Part shown: positions 42,501 through 54,500 of the stretch, in pieces
How positions within the stretch are numbered: position 1 is the first letter of the stretch
Layout of the letters: every line of letters begins with the position of its first letter
Assembly: GCA_032622095.1 (NCBI GenBank)
Contig: CP136065.1
Location: forward strand, 246,573,474 to 246,637,473
Length of the DNA stretch: 64,000 bases
DNA from: Siphonodentalium dalli
Lineage: Eukaryota > Mollusca > Scaphopoda > Gadilida > Siphonodentaliidae
Direction: 5' to 3'
Made by a program: the position numbers and the translations under genes
The notes under the pieces: generated by a model
What the model was told of the DNA's origin: nothing
Seen by the model: the letters and a program-made list of their open reading frames with translations, nothing else
The model's database searches: none

Positions 42501-45500
42501 TGACATGAAGTATTCATTAGGGTTTGGCAATTGATACTCACAGCCAAGATCGCTGCTAAATTGGCGGCTAGAAATTGAAAAGAAATCGATATTTTCACAT
42601 ATTAATTTCAACTTTTTGTCATAATATCGGTATGTATGGACGAAACTGTACATAAACCATCTACTAGTTCAACTTAAAGGTATAAAAACGCATAACATAG
42701 CTCGTATCCTTCTGGAAAGATGAAAAACCACAATTAATATCGCGATGTGGCATTTCGAAATCCAGTCTCCACTTAGCGCCGATAATGGCCGTAAGCGTAG
42801 GTGCGCCAAATAGTTATATAAGAACAATTACCTGATAACATATTCTGATTTGCCACGTCACGTCCATAATTATCTTGACCAGCTTCCATTTCTTTGTCTG
42901 ATAAATCTAGGTCGCTCACATCGACAAAGTATTCACCACTTCCTGGGAGTAGGGTCCCTCTAATCATGACTTTTCACACAATTCATTTTCCGGTGTCTAG
43001 CTTACGATTTTAAATATTTGCTAATTATGATATTTGTGCGTCATCTTGAACTAGGAAGGCATATGGCCGATGAGTATACAAGCTTACAGAAGGTCATCTC
43101 TATGTATGTGGGATAACGACATGTACACCTGGCGAACCAGTTAGCTAATCACTTCTCAATACATGGTTCGTCAACTCGCAAACTCAGCGAACGCATTGGC
43201 ATATGTGGACAACTTCGACAGTGTTTCGAAGGTTGCTAGCTGTCTCATTCCCTTGGACAGATGTCTATCTGTTAAGGAGAAGACCCTAGTGTACAGACTA
43301 CCCACACTTCTTGACCATTATCCGAAGCAAACTGTGTGACGCCCCGCAGTTATCTTGTCGAATATCTCCCAGCAGAGAAGAACAATGCTCGCGGTGCTAG
43401 TTTGTGGACATGCGCCATGATAGTGGGAATGAAATGGGCCACTGTATACACCACCCCTACACCTGGTGCATGTTTAAGATATCGAATGTCATGCGTGTCG
43501 GTTTTATTTGGTGTGGTAAAATTGTATTTCCACATCCGTTTCGAAGCCTTTCTTATTCAACTACGTACACTTTTGTCTGGATAATACTATGCTAGCCTCC
43601 CTCAAAACAGTCGGATGGACTAAATGATAATGTCTTTATAGCATGAATGTATGCGTGTTTTGTTATCCTCTCTCGGGGTTAGTGTCAGTACGTGGGCGGT
43701 ATTATTCAAGAAAATGTCAGGAACTGTGGTGCATTTATTTCACTATGTATTTAAAGAACAATTTACATGGCAATGGCTGTGGACGTTGGGGAACGCGACC
43801 TTTATGATCATATAGCTTTATATATATAACATTAGAATAAAGTAGTTAATTTCTCATGTAGGAAAATGGTCGCAATGGTGATGTTACCAAGAAATCACTT
43901 GGTGTACCAACGTTTGTTGAACTGAATGCAAGAGCTCATCAACGTAACATTCCTCTGGATGTTCTTCGCGTTGAACATTTCACCCTTTTGTTGATGGCAT
44001 TTGTACTTTCTTGAACCATACCACCCAGCGTTAGTATAACATATCAACCAACTATCAAATGTATCGCCTTTAAGACTACACCCCAGTCTTGGTGGGGCTT
44101 ATACAGCAGTAGCCAATGGCATACTCCTGGTCCAGTTGTTTAAGAACGGCTTCCAAACGGATGTGAACATACAATCTTAGCATACAAGGAAAGCAAAGCC
44201 ACACATGAGATCCTGTCTGAATCTAAAACATAACAAAATAAGGGGCGGTGCAGTCATGGTCCAATTTCATTTCCACTATCATGACACATACCCACAAACT
44301 AGCACCGTGTGTATTGTTATCATCTGCTTGCAACTGTTCGGTGAGACGATTGCTTGTTCTTATGATCATGTTCAAGGAGTTTGGGTATATTATGCATTAT
44401 GGTCTTCTACGCCTTAGCAGAAATGCATCCATCAAATGTCGGGCTTTCAACATTCGAAGCCATATACAGAAGTTGTCCGGGTACGTCAGTGCATTAGATG
44501 GGTATGTGAATTGATGAACCATATATTGAGAAGTGGCTGTTTGGGAAAATCACCAGGTGTACACGTTGTTATCCCCATTAGGTCACCAAAGCTGACAATA
44601 CGCAGATAGATAGGTCCTTCTGAAGCTACTATACGCATCGACCGAATACCTATTATAGTGTATCGCACAAGATGACGCATATACCCCATATGTAGCATCT
44701 GAATTATACCATAAGCTATACCACGAATGAAGCTCGCTAAGAATTCCAAGCTTTCGAAACAAACACGTGAGCTGGACACCGGCATATGTATTGTTTGAAA
44801 CATTCCGATTAGTGGCACCCTTCTACAAAGAAGAGTAGTGAACTGTTGTTGTGAGTGAGATAGATTAATCTGACGAAGAGACGGAAGCAAGTCTTGATAA
44901 TGCTGAATGTGGCAATTCAGAATAAGCTCAGGTACTGTTGTTTTGATTCTTGGAAGTCATAATATGACTATTCGGCGCACCTATATACGGTTACGGCCAG
45001 TATGAGCCCTTAGTGGAGAATGGATTTTGAAATGCCACATCGCGATTGTGGGTTTTCATCCTTCCAAAAGGCTACGACTTACATTGGAACTAATAGATGG
45101 CTTATATTATGTACCGTTTCGTTTATACAAATTAATATTATGACAAAAAGTTGAAATTAGTATGTGATAATATCGGCTTCTTTTCAATTTCTGCACGCCA
45201 GATTGGCCGCCATATTGACTGTGAGCATCACTTGCCAAACCCTAATGAATAATTCATACATATCAACATGTAATGGTGGGTAGAAATCGCGAAACAATAA
45301 CGCCCATCGTAAGAAAGTAAAGGAATGTAGGTGTGTTTTCAAATTTTGGTCGCCATTTTGGCTGCCATCTTCGATTTGGAAAACCATTTCTTGCATGAGA
45401 TGTAAGGTAATTACTTCACCTCAGTATTTCCAACTCAACTGTACGCATGGATGGAGTTGTCTCGACAATAATGCCCAATGATGTGAATATGAGGGAATTT

Positions 45501-48500
45501 CAGTGATTTTTTTTAATCTGTCCGCCATTGTGGGCGCCATTTGGGATTTGGGGGACTTTTATTTGGATATGGTACAAGGAAAGTTCTTCGCCTAAGTGTT
45601 CCCATCTTACAAGAGTGAGCAGGTGTGGAGTTGTCATGACAATAATGCTCACTGATGTTAAAATCAGCGATTTTCAGCAATTTTTTATTTCTGGTGGCCA
45701 TTTTGGCCGCCATCTTGGATTTGGGTAAATATTCCTCAACTCAGGTATAAGAGGAATCCTAGCTTGAGTATCTCCTGCAAATATATATGCATGGGTGTTG
45801 TTATAATAGCAATAACATTCATTGATTCGAAACATAACATCGCGTTATTAACGGAGATTCGGCTTTGACCTATTATACCGGCGTTTGGGAAAACGTGATA
45901 TCGGACAAAAATATCCCGCAATGAATGCATATTATGGTCCCCATGTATTCGCCAATGACTCCTCTATATGATAAATGTATAACATGACGCAAAAATTCTA
46001 ACATTTTCCCACAGAGACAAACGAAAGGTGGTAACATGACAGAAAAATAGCATATTTTCACATTTCGGCGGTCATCTTGGCCGCCATATTGGATTGTGGT
46101 GACGGATTTTTGGCTAATTTGTAAGGGTTGTATATTAGCATAACGAATCGAGCGGAAAACAAGACGGCATGTGACATCATCTTTACTATAACGGCGATCA
46201 AAGAGACCTGGTGCATTTAAAAAAAAATGGCCACCATGATGGACGCCATCTTGTCTGGAGTCTCTGCGGCCACTTTTTTTTCTTGTTAACAAGTGAAAAA
46301 AATTAGAGGAGACCTTAAGGAAGAAAATTAGTGGGGTGAAGTTAAGTCCTGGGGGGGGGGGGGGGTGCAGAGGTCGACCAATATCTCCTGGACTATGTCT
46401 TTTGGAGCGCAAACCGCCATGTGGCTTTAAAGTTTAGGTTTTACTACCTGCCAAACTATGATTGATGCAAAGGTGTTGTCAGTTTGGAGGAATAAACATC
46501 TGTCCATCGAGTTTACATGATGACAGTAATCCCCATGCATCATAATTGGTAAAATGAAAATAAAATATAGTGGGTCGCACATGGCAAACTAAATGTTTTA
46601 ATTGATATAACACCCGCGTACATTGTCCACTCTAGCACCTGTTACCCTGTCTGTGACCAGATTTTGTTTCCGCTAAACAGTGAAGTTCGACTTAATGTCG
46701 ATCTATTTATCCATGCTAATTTTGATCACTTTGTACAAACCTTTAGCTGGGACTGAGCTCTTGCTTTGACTTACATCGCCGCAAGTGGGTGTATATCTAA
46801 CATTATTCCACACCCATTGACGTGAGGCACATGTTTTCAACGGATTCCCAGCCATTGAGTACATAATAGTTTATACCTCTAGTGGAATACAAGCCGGAAA
46901 TATTCTTGTTGTCATTGTTGCCAAGAAAGATAACATACATAACATCAACGATTCGCTTTGGGTGATGCCCCGATCATTACTGGTTATTCATCAGACTTAA
47001 ATCACAATAAAGGTAGCTATATAGCATCAATGAAAGCGACAGTAATGGATTGAACTTATCTGAAACAACAGTGCAGAATAATTACAGAACACAATTTGCA
47101 TCATAATCTCAAATCTTTTATCGAACTTGTTGTTACATTTCGCTATAGCCTCTCGCGAAATATATACTTGCACCATCCGCAACTCATTCGATAAAATATT
47201 CTCGATTAAGATGCGCGTTGTGTTATCTATTTCTTGATGGAATCTCTTGTTTATCTCAAGAAACACACAATCAAACTGAGCTTGATTTTCATTGATGCAT
47301 CCATTCATTACAGTATATAACAGAAAAGATAGCCAATAACAAAATATCGCAAAAGAAAAGTGACAAGTGGAAGGAGCTATTTGATTGGCTGGCTCAGCAT
47401 GCATACGAGAGAGGCAAGTCACAATGCTTCGGGGTAAGTGCTCATAGCTTACTAGTCTATTCGCTGTTTCAGCTTGGGTATAAGAGAAGAAAGTCATGAT
47501 CCTACTGGGTGAGCAAGCCTTGAAATAGTGTGTCTGTCATTTGCAGAATGAGGTCCCCAGAGGGTGAATTTAGTGATGCTACCCCGCATGGCGGGCTAGC
47601 ATCACCAAATTCACCCTCTGTAAACCTCATTCTGCTGAGGTGTAAGCAGAATGAGGTCCCCAGAGGGTGAATTTGGTGATGCTAGCCCACTATGCGGGGT
47701 AGCATCACTAAATTCACCCTCTGGGGACCTCATTCTGCAAATGACAGACACACTATTTCAAGGCTTGTGGGTGAGTGGTTCTAGCTTACTAGTCTGCTAT
47801 TTGTACCACTGTGAGATTCTGTGAGATTCTGCATAATGACCACATTACACAAATATTGTGCACTCTGCAAAGAATGAAAGAAACTTATCAAGATTTTCTT
47901 TTCCCCATCCTTTTGCAATGCAAATATTGATGTAGATTTGTTCAGAAACTGGCAAAAAGCTCCTCTATAGTATAAATAATGGTATATACCATTGGAAAGT
48001 GGTCAGTCGTAAATGAATTTCGAAGTACAATTGCTAGTCGCGGTCGTACGTCGAACGAAAGAACCCCTCATTTCCGTTTGCACATTCCGGGAAAGCCCTG
48101 GGAAATCCTGTCACCTGATTGGCTGGCGTCTTTAAAAAATGCCAGCTTTTGTATACAAATAAACATGTGGAACATCTAATTTTAGCGTATGGGCGTGGAT
48201 AATCGATAACATAATTACTTCGCGCATGAGCAGTCCAAACAGGAATCTCTTCCGCTTTACATGAATGATGAATTCCGTGGATCTTAACAGTCTTTTGAAC
48301 CGATCTCCGCTCACTGACGTGAAGTTTGTTCGTAGATTGTCTTTAATTGTACAATTTGGTTTCGTTTCTTGGGTCCAAAATGATTGACGTGCATAAAGTA
48401 GTCTATTTTGGGAGTCGCTTGCCAGGATAATGACGTCACTCGCTCTGTTGTTTTTCGAGCTCGAGCAAATGACCTTGACTGCCATTTCGATAAGACGTAC

Positions 48501-51500
48501 CGTGCGCGACTCTGGGAGCAAATGTACGCTAAGTTTACTGGAAAGTGGTCTACTGTTTTAGCGATGCATGTGGTATAACTGTAATGCAAGGAAATACATT
48601 AAGAGTTTTGGGAAACACATTCAATCTTAGGTTTTCTTTGATTGATCAGCATGATACATATTAATTTTGTCTATTGTTTTCGAGGATGCACTGCATCAAA
48701 TTTTGACATATACCTGGATATAGTGTGACTACCGTTTGCAGAATGAGGTCCCCAGAGGGTGAAATTAGTGATGTTATCCCAGGGACCTCATTCTGTGGAG
48801 GCCTCATCTTCTGGGAATTGTTTTAGTTACTTTTTCCCTTCTGTTCAGTTTCTATATCCCCTAATTTCAGAAAATAAAATGCATAATGGAGGTGATTAAT
48901 GGGTGAACATCATCAATTTCAACTGAGAAACTTCAATCTGATCCTAGGTCTGCCATAGCAGTTGAGACCTAAGCAGAATGAGGTAAATTTGGTATGCTAG
49001 CCTGCTAAATTCACCCTCTGGGGACCTCATTCTGCAAATGTCAGACACACTATATCGAAAGGAAGGGTTAATTTAATTTTTAGATATATGTTTTCTCTTC
49101 ATAAACATGTCACCTAATTCTGATGTATGAATTGTCTCCCTTTGTATCTCAACAGTTCAGAAAATATGTCGTGTTTACTATAAACACACAAACATCAGTG
49201 GCAGTAACTCTTCCATGACTTCAATAAATTACGCGAAAACCCTGTGCCAATGCTTTCTCTTATATACACAAGTCTCCCATAGGGAGCCATGCATGTACAT
49301 GTATAAGAGAATACATTAACCTAACAATATTTACCTTGACCTCATAAGCCAGAGCATTCTCTTATATATGTGAGGCTCTCTATGGGAAACATGCATATAT
49401 AAGAGAGTACATTAACCTAACAATATTTACCTTGACCTCATAAGCCAGAGCATTCTCTTATATATGTGAGGCTCTCTATGGGAAATATGCATATATAAGA
49501 GAGTACATTAACCTAACAATATTTACCTTGACCTCATAAGCCAGAGCATTCTCTTATATATGTGAGGCTCTCTATGGGAAACATGCATATATAATAGAGT
49601 ACATTAACCTAACAATATTTACCTTGACCTCATAAGACAGAGCATTCTCTTATATATGTGAGGCTCTCTATGGGAAACATGCATATATAATAGAGTACAT
49701 TAACCTAACAATATTTACCTTGACCTCATAAGACAGAGCATTCTCTTATATATGTGAGGCTCTCTATGGGAAACATGCATATATAATAGAGTACATTAAC
49801 CTAACAATATTTACCTTGACCTCATAAGACAGAGCATTCTCTTATATATGTGAGGCTCTCTATGGGAAACATGCATTAACCTAACAATATTTACCTTGAC
49901 CTCATAAGACAGAGCATTCTCTTATATATGTGAGGCTCTCTATGGGAAACATGCATTAACCTAACAATATTTACCTTGACCTCATAAGACAGAGCATTCT
50001 CTTATATATGTGAGGCTCTCTATGGGAAACATGCATATATAATAGAGTACATTAATCTAACAATATTTACCTTGACCTCATAAGACAGAGCATTCTCTTA
50101 TATATGTGAGGCTCTCTATGGGAAACATGCATATATAATAGAGTACATTAACCTAACAATATTTACCTTGACCTCATAAGACAGAGCATTCTCTTATATA
50201 TGTGAGGCTCTCTATGGGAAACATGCATATATAATAGAGTACATTAACCTAACAATATTTACCTTGACCTCATAAGACAGAGCATTCTCTTATATATGTG
50301 AGGCTCTCTATGGGAAACATGCATATATAATAGAGTACATTAACCTAACAATATTTACCTTGACCTCATAAGACAGAGCATTCTCTTATATATGTGAGGC
50401 TCTCTATGGGAAACATGCATATATAATAGAGTACATTAACCTAACAATATTTACCTTGACCTCATAAGACAGAGCATTCTCTTATATATGTGAGGCTCTC
50501 TATGGGAAACATGCATATATAAGAGAATGCACTGGCAAAGGATCTTTAATGTTGCACCTGCGCAGCTCCCAGCATGAATGGATTTTAAATATTTAGAATT
50601 GATAGCTTAGAGGAACTAAGATATCTGCAAAGGTGAAAAAATTGGTCACTTCTGTGTGAACCCTTGTTGGCAATTGGCCAATTCTGCCTCCAACAGTGTA
50701 AAACCCTGTTGAACATATTTTCCAAAATTTCAGAGGTTGGAACATTACGTCAAAGCCTTCCTTCAGAAACTTGAAAGTAAAAAGGAGAGAGACAAAGTCC
50801 CAGATGAGAAGAAATTTTTCCGAGAAAAAATAAAGGATGACTATGATTTTGATGTGACGATTGAAGCCATACAACAATATGGCAAAACGCTCTTCATACA
50901 ACTGTGTGGACTCGACTATGGCCGAATTAATTTCGTAAGTAGAGCACATTTACAAATTTGGAGGAAGTGCATTGTGCTGTTCCAATATAATGGGAGATCC
51001 ATTGTGTGTCAATATTTAAATCCATTTTTCATTTTTCGCACTTTCGTTTGACTTGGAAATCTCTCCCAACTTGCATAATTTTGTTCGAGCTTGTATTCCT
51101 ACATTTTCCTGTCAATTTTTTGAAAACTTTTCACAGATATTTAGTACAATGGGAAACTGTGCACTTGTGATTTTGAGGTCTGTCCGACTTTTTTTGAGTG
51201 GAGTTATACCCCTTATTCGACTTAGAAACATTTCGAAACGTGCATAATTTTGTCTGAGCTTGTATTCGTTGTGTTTTTTTTTTCTTCAAAAAACAAGTTT
51301 CTTAATATGGCTCATTTGGGGAGTTTTATAGTGATGACGTAATGAAAGATGTCTCTTAAAAGCTGGATAAAAACAGTAAAATTTATTTTCGACCACAGGC
51401 AACACCTATATAACTGTTGTTCATCAAAAAATCTCAAATTTATTTATCTTCTGGTTTCTTCTCTAGTTCTTTGACTGCAGTTCCTCTGAAAGTTTCGAGA

Positions 51501-54500
51501 ATTATGAGCTCTTCACAGAAATTGAGACAATTCATAAGAAGAGGTCAATTTGTCCAAATTTCAGGAACAACTCGATACCTGGTAGTGTGCTATGGATAGC
51601 ATATGGGTATACAAACGGCACGTGAGTTTATAGTATCCTGGTAGTGTGATATGGATAACATATGGGTATACAAACGGCACGTGAGTTTAGAGTATCCTGG
51701 TAGTGTGATGGATAACATATGGGTATACAAACGGCACGTGAGTTTATAGTATCCTGGTAGTGTGATATGGATAACATATGGGTATACAAACGGCACGTGA
51801 GTTTATAGTATCCTGGTAGTGTGATATGGATAACATATGGGTATACAAACGGCACGTGAGTTTATAGTATCCTGGTAGTGTGATATGGATAACATATGGG
51901 TATACAAACGGCACGTGAGTTTATAGTATCCTGGTAGTGTGATATGGATAACATATGGGTATACAAACGACACGTGAGTTTATAGTCAGTCAGCAGGCTT
52001 GTCATTCTGAGGCCCCTTCCCATCATCGGTCACCTAAACTCAAATTTGCGCGGCAGGTTAAAGCCCTCCTCATCGCTATTCTCGCAGATGAGATATTTAA
52101 AGAATATCTATCCAGTCAATCATGTTCCCTGTGAACATGCATCGCTGTGCCAATTGAAAGCGTGTGGAATTGTCATGTACTTATTGAAAACAGACTATAG
52201 TTAGTTTTGCAGATAATTCCATTGTGTATCGATTGCATCACCTGTTACGTACTTTTAGTGTGTGCAGCCGATTGCATCGCAGTAGCGGGGGAAGGGGGGG
52301 GGGGGGGGGGGGGGGTAATATACGTTACCACTTTGGAGAATGTAATGAATGTAACACTAATAAGGGATGACACAAACCTGTTACTGATTAACTCTCTTAT
52401 AACTTTGAACATTCCATGTCCCGTGAACTTTGTCAATAATGGTGAACGTTTTGACAAAATGAAATTTGAAAAATGAAATATAGTCTTATATAGATGCAGT
52501 CCGATGCATGTTGTCCATTTTGGATATAATGATCGCTAATTATCGATCCATAGGAACATAAATTCACAGTTAAACATAATTTATAAACAATGGCAAGGAC
52601 GTAACACGACATCAACGGCAAAGGAAGCCGCTGGCCCATCACTGACTGAGAACATTGTCACACACCAAATCAGACATCAGATGCATCAGAAGTGGCGAGA
52701 GAACAGGCTGTTACATACACTGTTAACTATTACTTCTAGGCATGGCATTTGTGCATGGTACTGCTTAAATACACAACCATACCCACAACCCCCCCCCCCC
52801 CCCCCCCCCCACCCCCCCCCTTGGGCGATTAGTTGATGAAAGTAAATAACCGTCAACTACCACACCTGTCAAAGGTTAGTCGATTAATGCTTGATGGTCC
52901 GTGTCAATAGCCATTGAGTGGGCATTCACTATAAAATGAATGAACGAGGCTTTGGTGTGATGATCCATGATCCCATTTTACTTGTTGCTTGGAAAGTTGT
53001 ATATTTTGACAAGTCTTTAATTTTTCTAGACCACCATGCGATATATTCCTCCTTAAGTTTAGTAAACTTAATTTCTTCAGACCAGGAGTTGATGTTGACC
53101 ATATTTTCATCAAAACAAGGCAAGATATATAGAATATAGTGTTTCTGAATAACAAATTTAATCCACGAGTGGGATTGGCGATTTACACCACGAGCTTGAG
53201 TACCCATGCTTCCAGGACCAATACTGGTACCAATTGAGAAATTATCCTTCTTAACCCTTTCAGTGCCGATTTTTGTATCAACCCATATTTCCTTGATCAT
53301 TTTTATGTGTACCCATACCATGTATGGTACACATAATGCCGACGTCCGGATCAACCATCCGTCGTCCGTCCGTCCATCCATCCGTCTGTCCGTCTGTGCG
53401 TAGACACTTGCTATCCGATTCGATTACTGGAGTATCTTTTATCGGATCATGTTTAAATTTCATGTGCATGTTTACAATGACACACCCCTCACCTGTATAG
53501 TTTTTGGTATAGATCGATTGATCGGTTTAGAAATTATTAACACTTTGCATCCACACATGGGCATGTGCTATCCGATGCAATAACCAAAGTGTTTTTTGTC
53601 CGATTCTGTTCATATTTGAAATGTAGGTTTATGATGAAACACCCCTCACCTGTATAGTTTTTGGTATCGATCAGTTGATTGATTTAGAAAATAATTAACC
53701 CTGCACACAAATTCTATCTGATGCATGTAAGTCAAACAATTTGCTTATGATCTGCCTCATATTTCTTACCTAGATCATTGTTAGCACGTTCTTTATCTGT
53801 ATGGATTTTGGTATTGTTTTGTTAACCCTTTCCACTCTTGTTTTTAAATAGAATTCATCCAAGCTGTGAAGACTTAAATATTTTTCATCTGATCAGCACC
53901 AAATTTGATACATATGATCCTCACCCCAAAATACAAATAAAGTTCAAATTTGGGTTTGATCTGATATATTTTAACAGAGTCATGGCCATTTATAATTCAA
54001 GTAACTGATAATGTAACTAATAGCTGTTGTCTGCCAGTGTGGGGATTTTAAGAGAAGTTGTCATGCCACAGTGCCTCTCTTATTAGTTTTATTTATTTTA
54101 GCTGTACACTAGATTGAGTTAAATAGCCTTGGTGCCTGCAGGTGGCTGTCAAGAATATAATTAATGGATGGGTCTCTATTCTGTTCTGAGCAATATTAAG
54201 TTAACCCATTTGTTGAAACTGGTTCATTATTAGTTAATGTACACCTATTCCAAAATTACAAATTGGAATAGTCCATTGTTTATTTGTTGGGATGTTTTAC
54301 AGACATTTTTGTTTATAGACATTTTTGTTTACACTCACACTGTAACTTAGAAATAAATTAACTCACCCATTCCATAGTTCCATCGTATGATATCATTGAA
54401 CATTATTAACCCTCTCTGCACATCATATGGTCTTCTGATGTTTTCCATCTGATCATTCTCCTATTCTATGTCCAGGTTGATGGTGATCCACTTTTCCCTT

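Larger units (their letters stand above)
34448..46395. mobile_element. Giant foldback (palindromic) transposon, split by a 6.9-kb insertion
   Basis: Left tip TAGTCCAGGATATATTGGTT...AGGACTTAACTT (34448-34498) is the inverse of the right tip AAGTTAAGTCCT...ATCTCCTGGACTA (about 46340-46395), including a C-run opposite a G-run. The left arm resumes at 41428 (CACCCCACTAATTTTCTTCC), the exact inverse of 46310-46340. The arms run to the centre near 43885, pairing for example 41497-41660 with 46125-46265, 42050-42220 with 45540-45715, and 43385-43450 with 44240-44305. Arms are about 2.4 kb and contain tandem units near 130 bp with AAGATGGCGGCC. This is the organisation of Foldback-type elements. No transposase is seen. 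Confidence 0.8.

Noticed and set aside
45873-46412. Minus-strand frame of 179 codons
   Set aside because: It lies in the right arm of the foldback palindrome and uses its G-run and tandem units; no protein similarity.
47027-47497. Minus-strand frame of 156 codons
   Set aside because: No recognised domain, no splice context, AT-rich random-like codons; judged a chance frame within intron 10.
49225-50575. Regularly spaced palindromic repeats reminiscent of a CRISPR array
   Set aside because: The sequence between the palindromes is itself repeated rather than unique, units are contiguous 96-bp satellites, the setting is an animal gene intron and no cas genes exist.
51592-51593. Earlier donor for exon 12 (CCTG|GTAGTG)
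   Set aside because: It would leave phase 1, which does not fit exon 13; the GTGAGT donor at 51622 gives phase 2 and an uninterrupted propeller-like strand.
53206-53403. Frame with simple [11 protein letters not shown]-like end
   Set aside because: Results from GTCCGTCC simple repeats at the head of element D.
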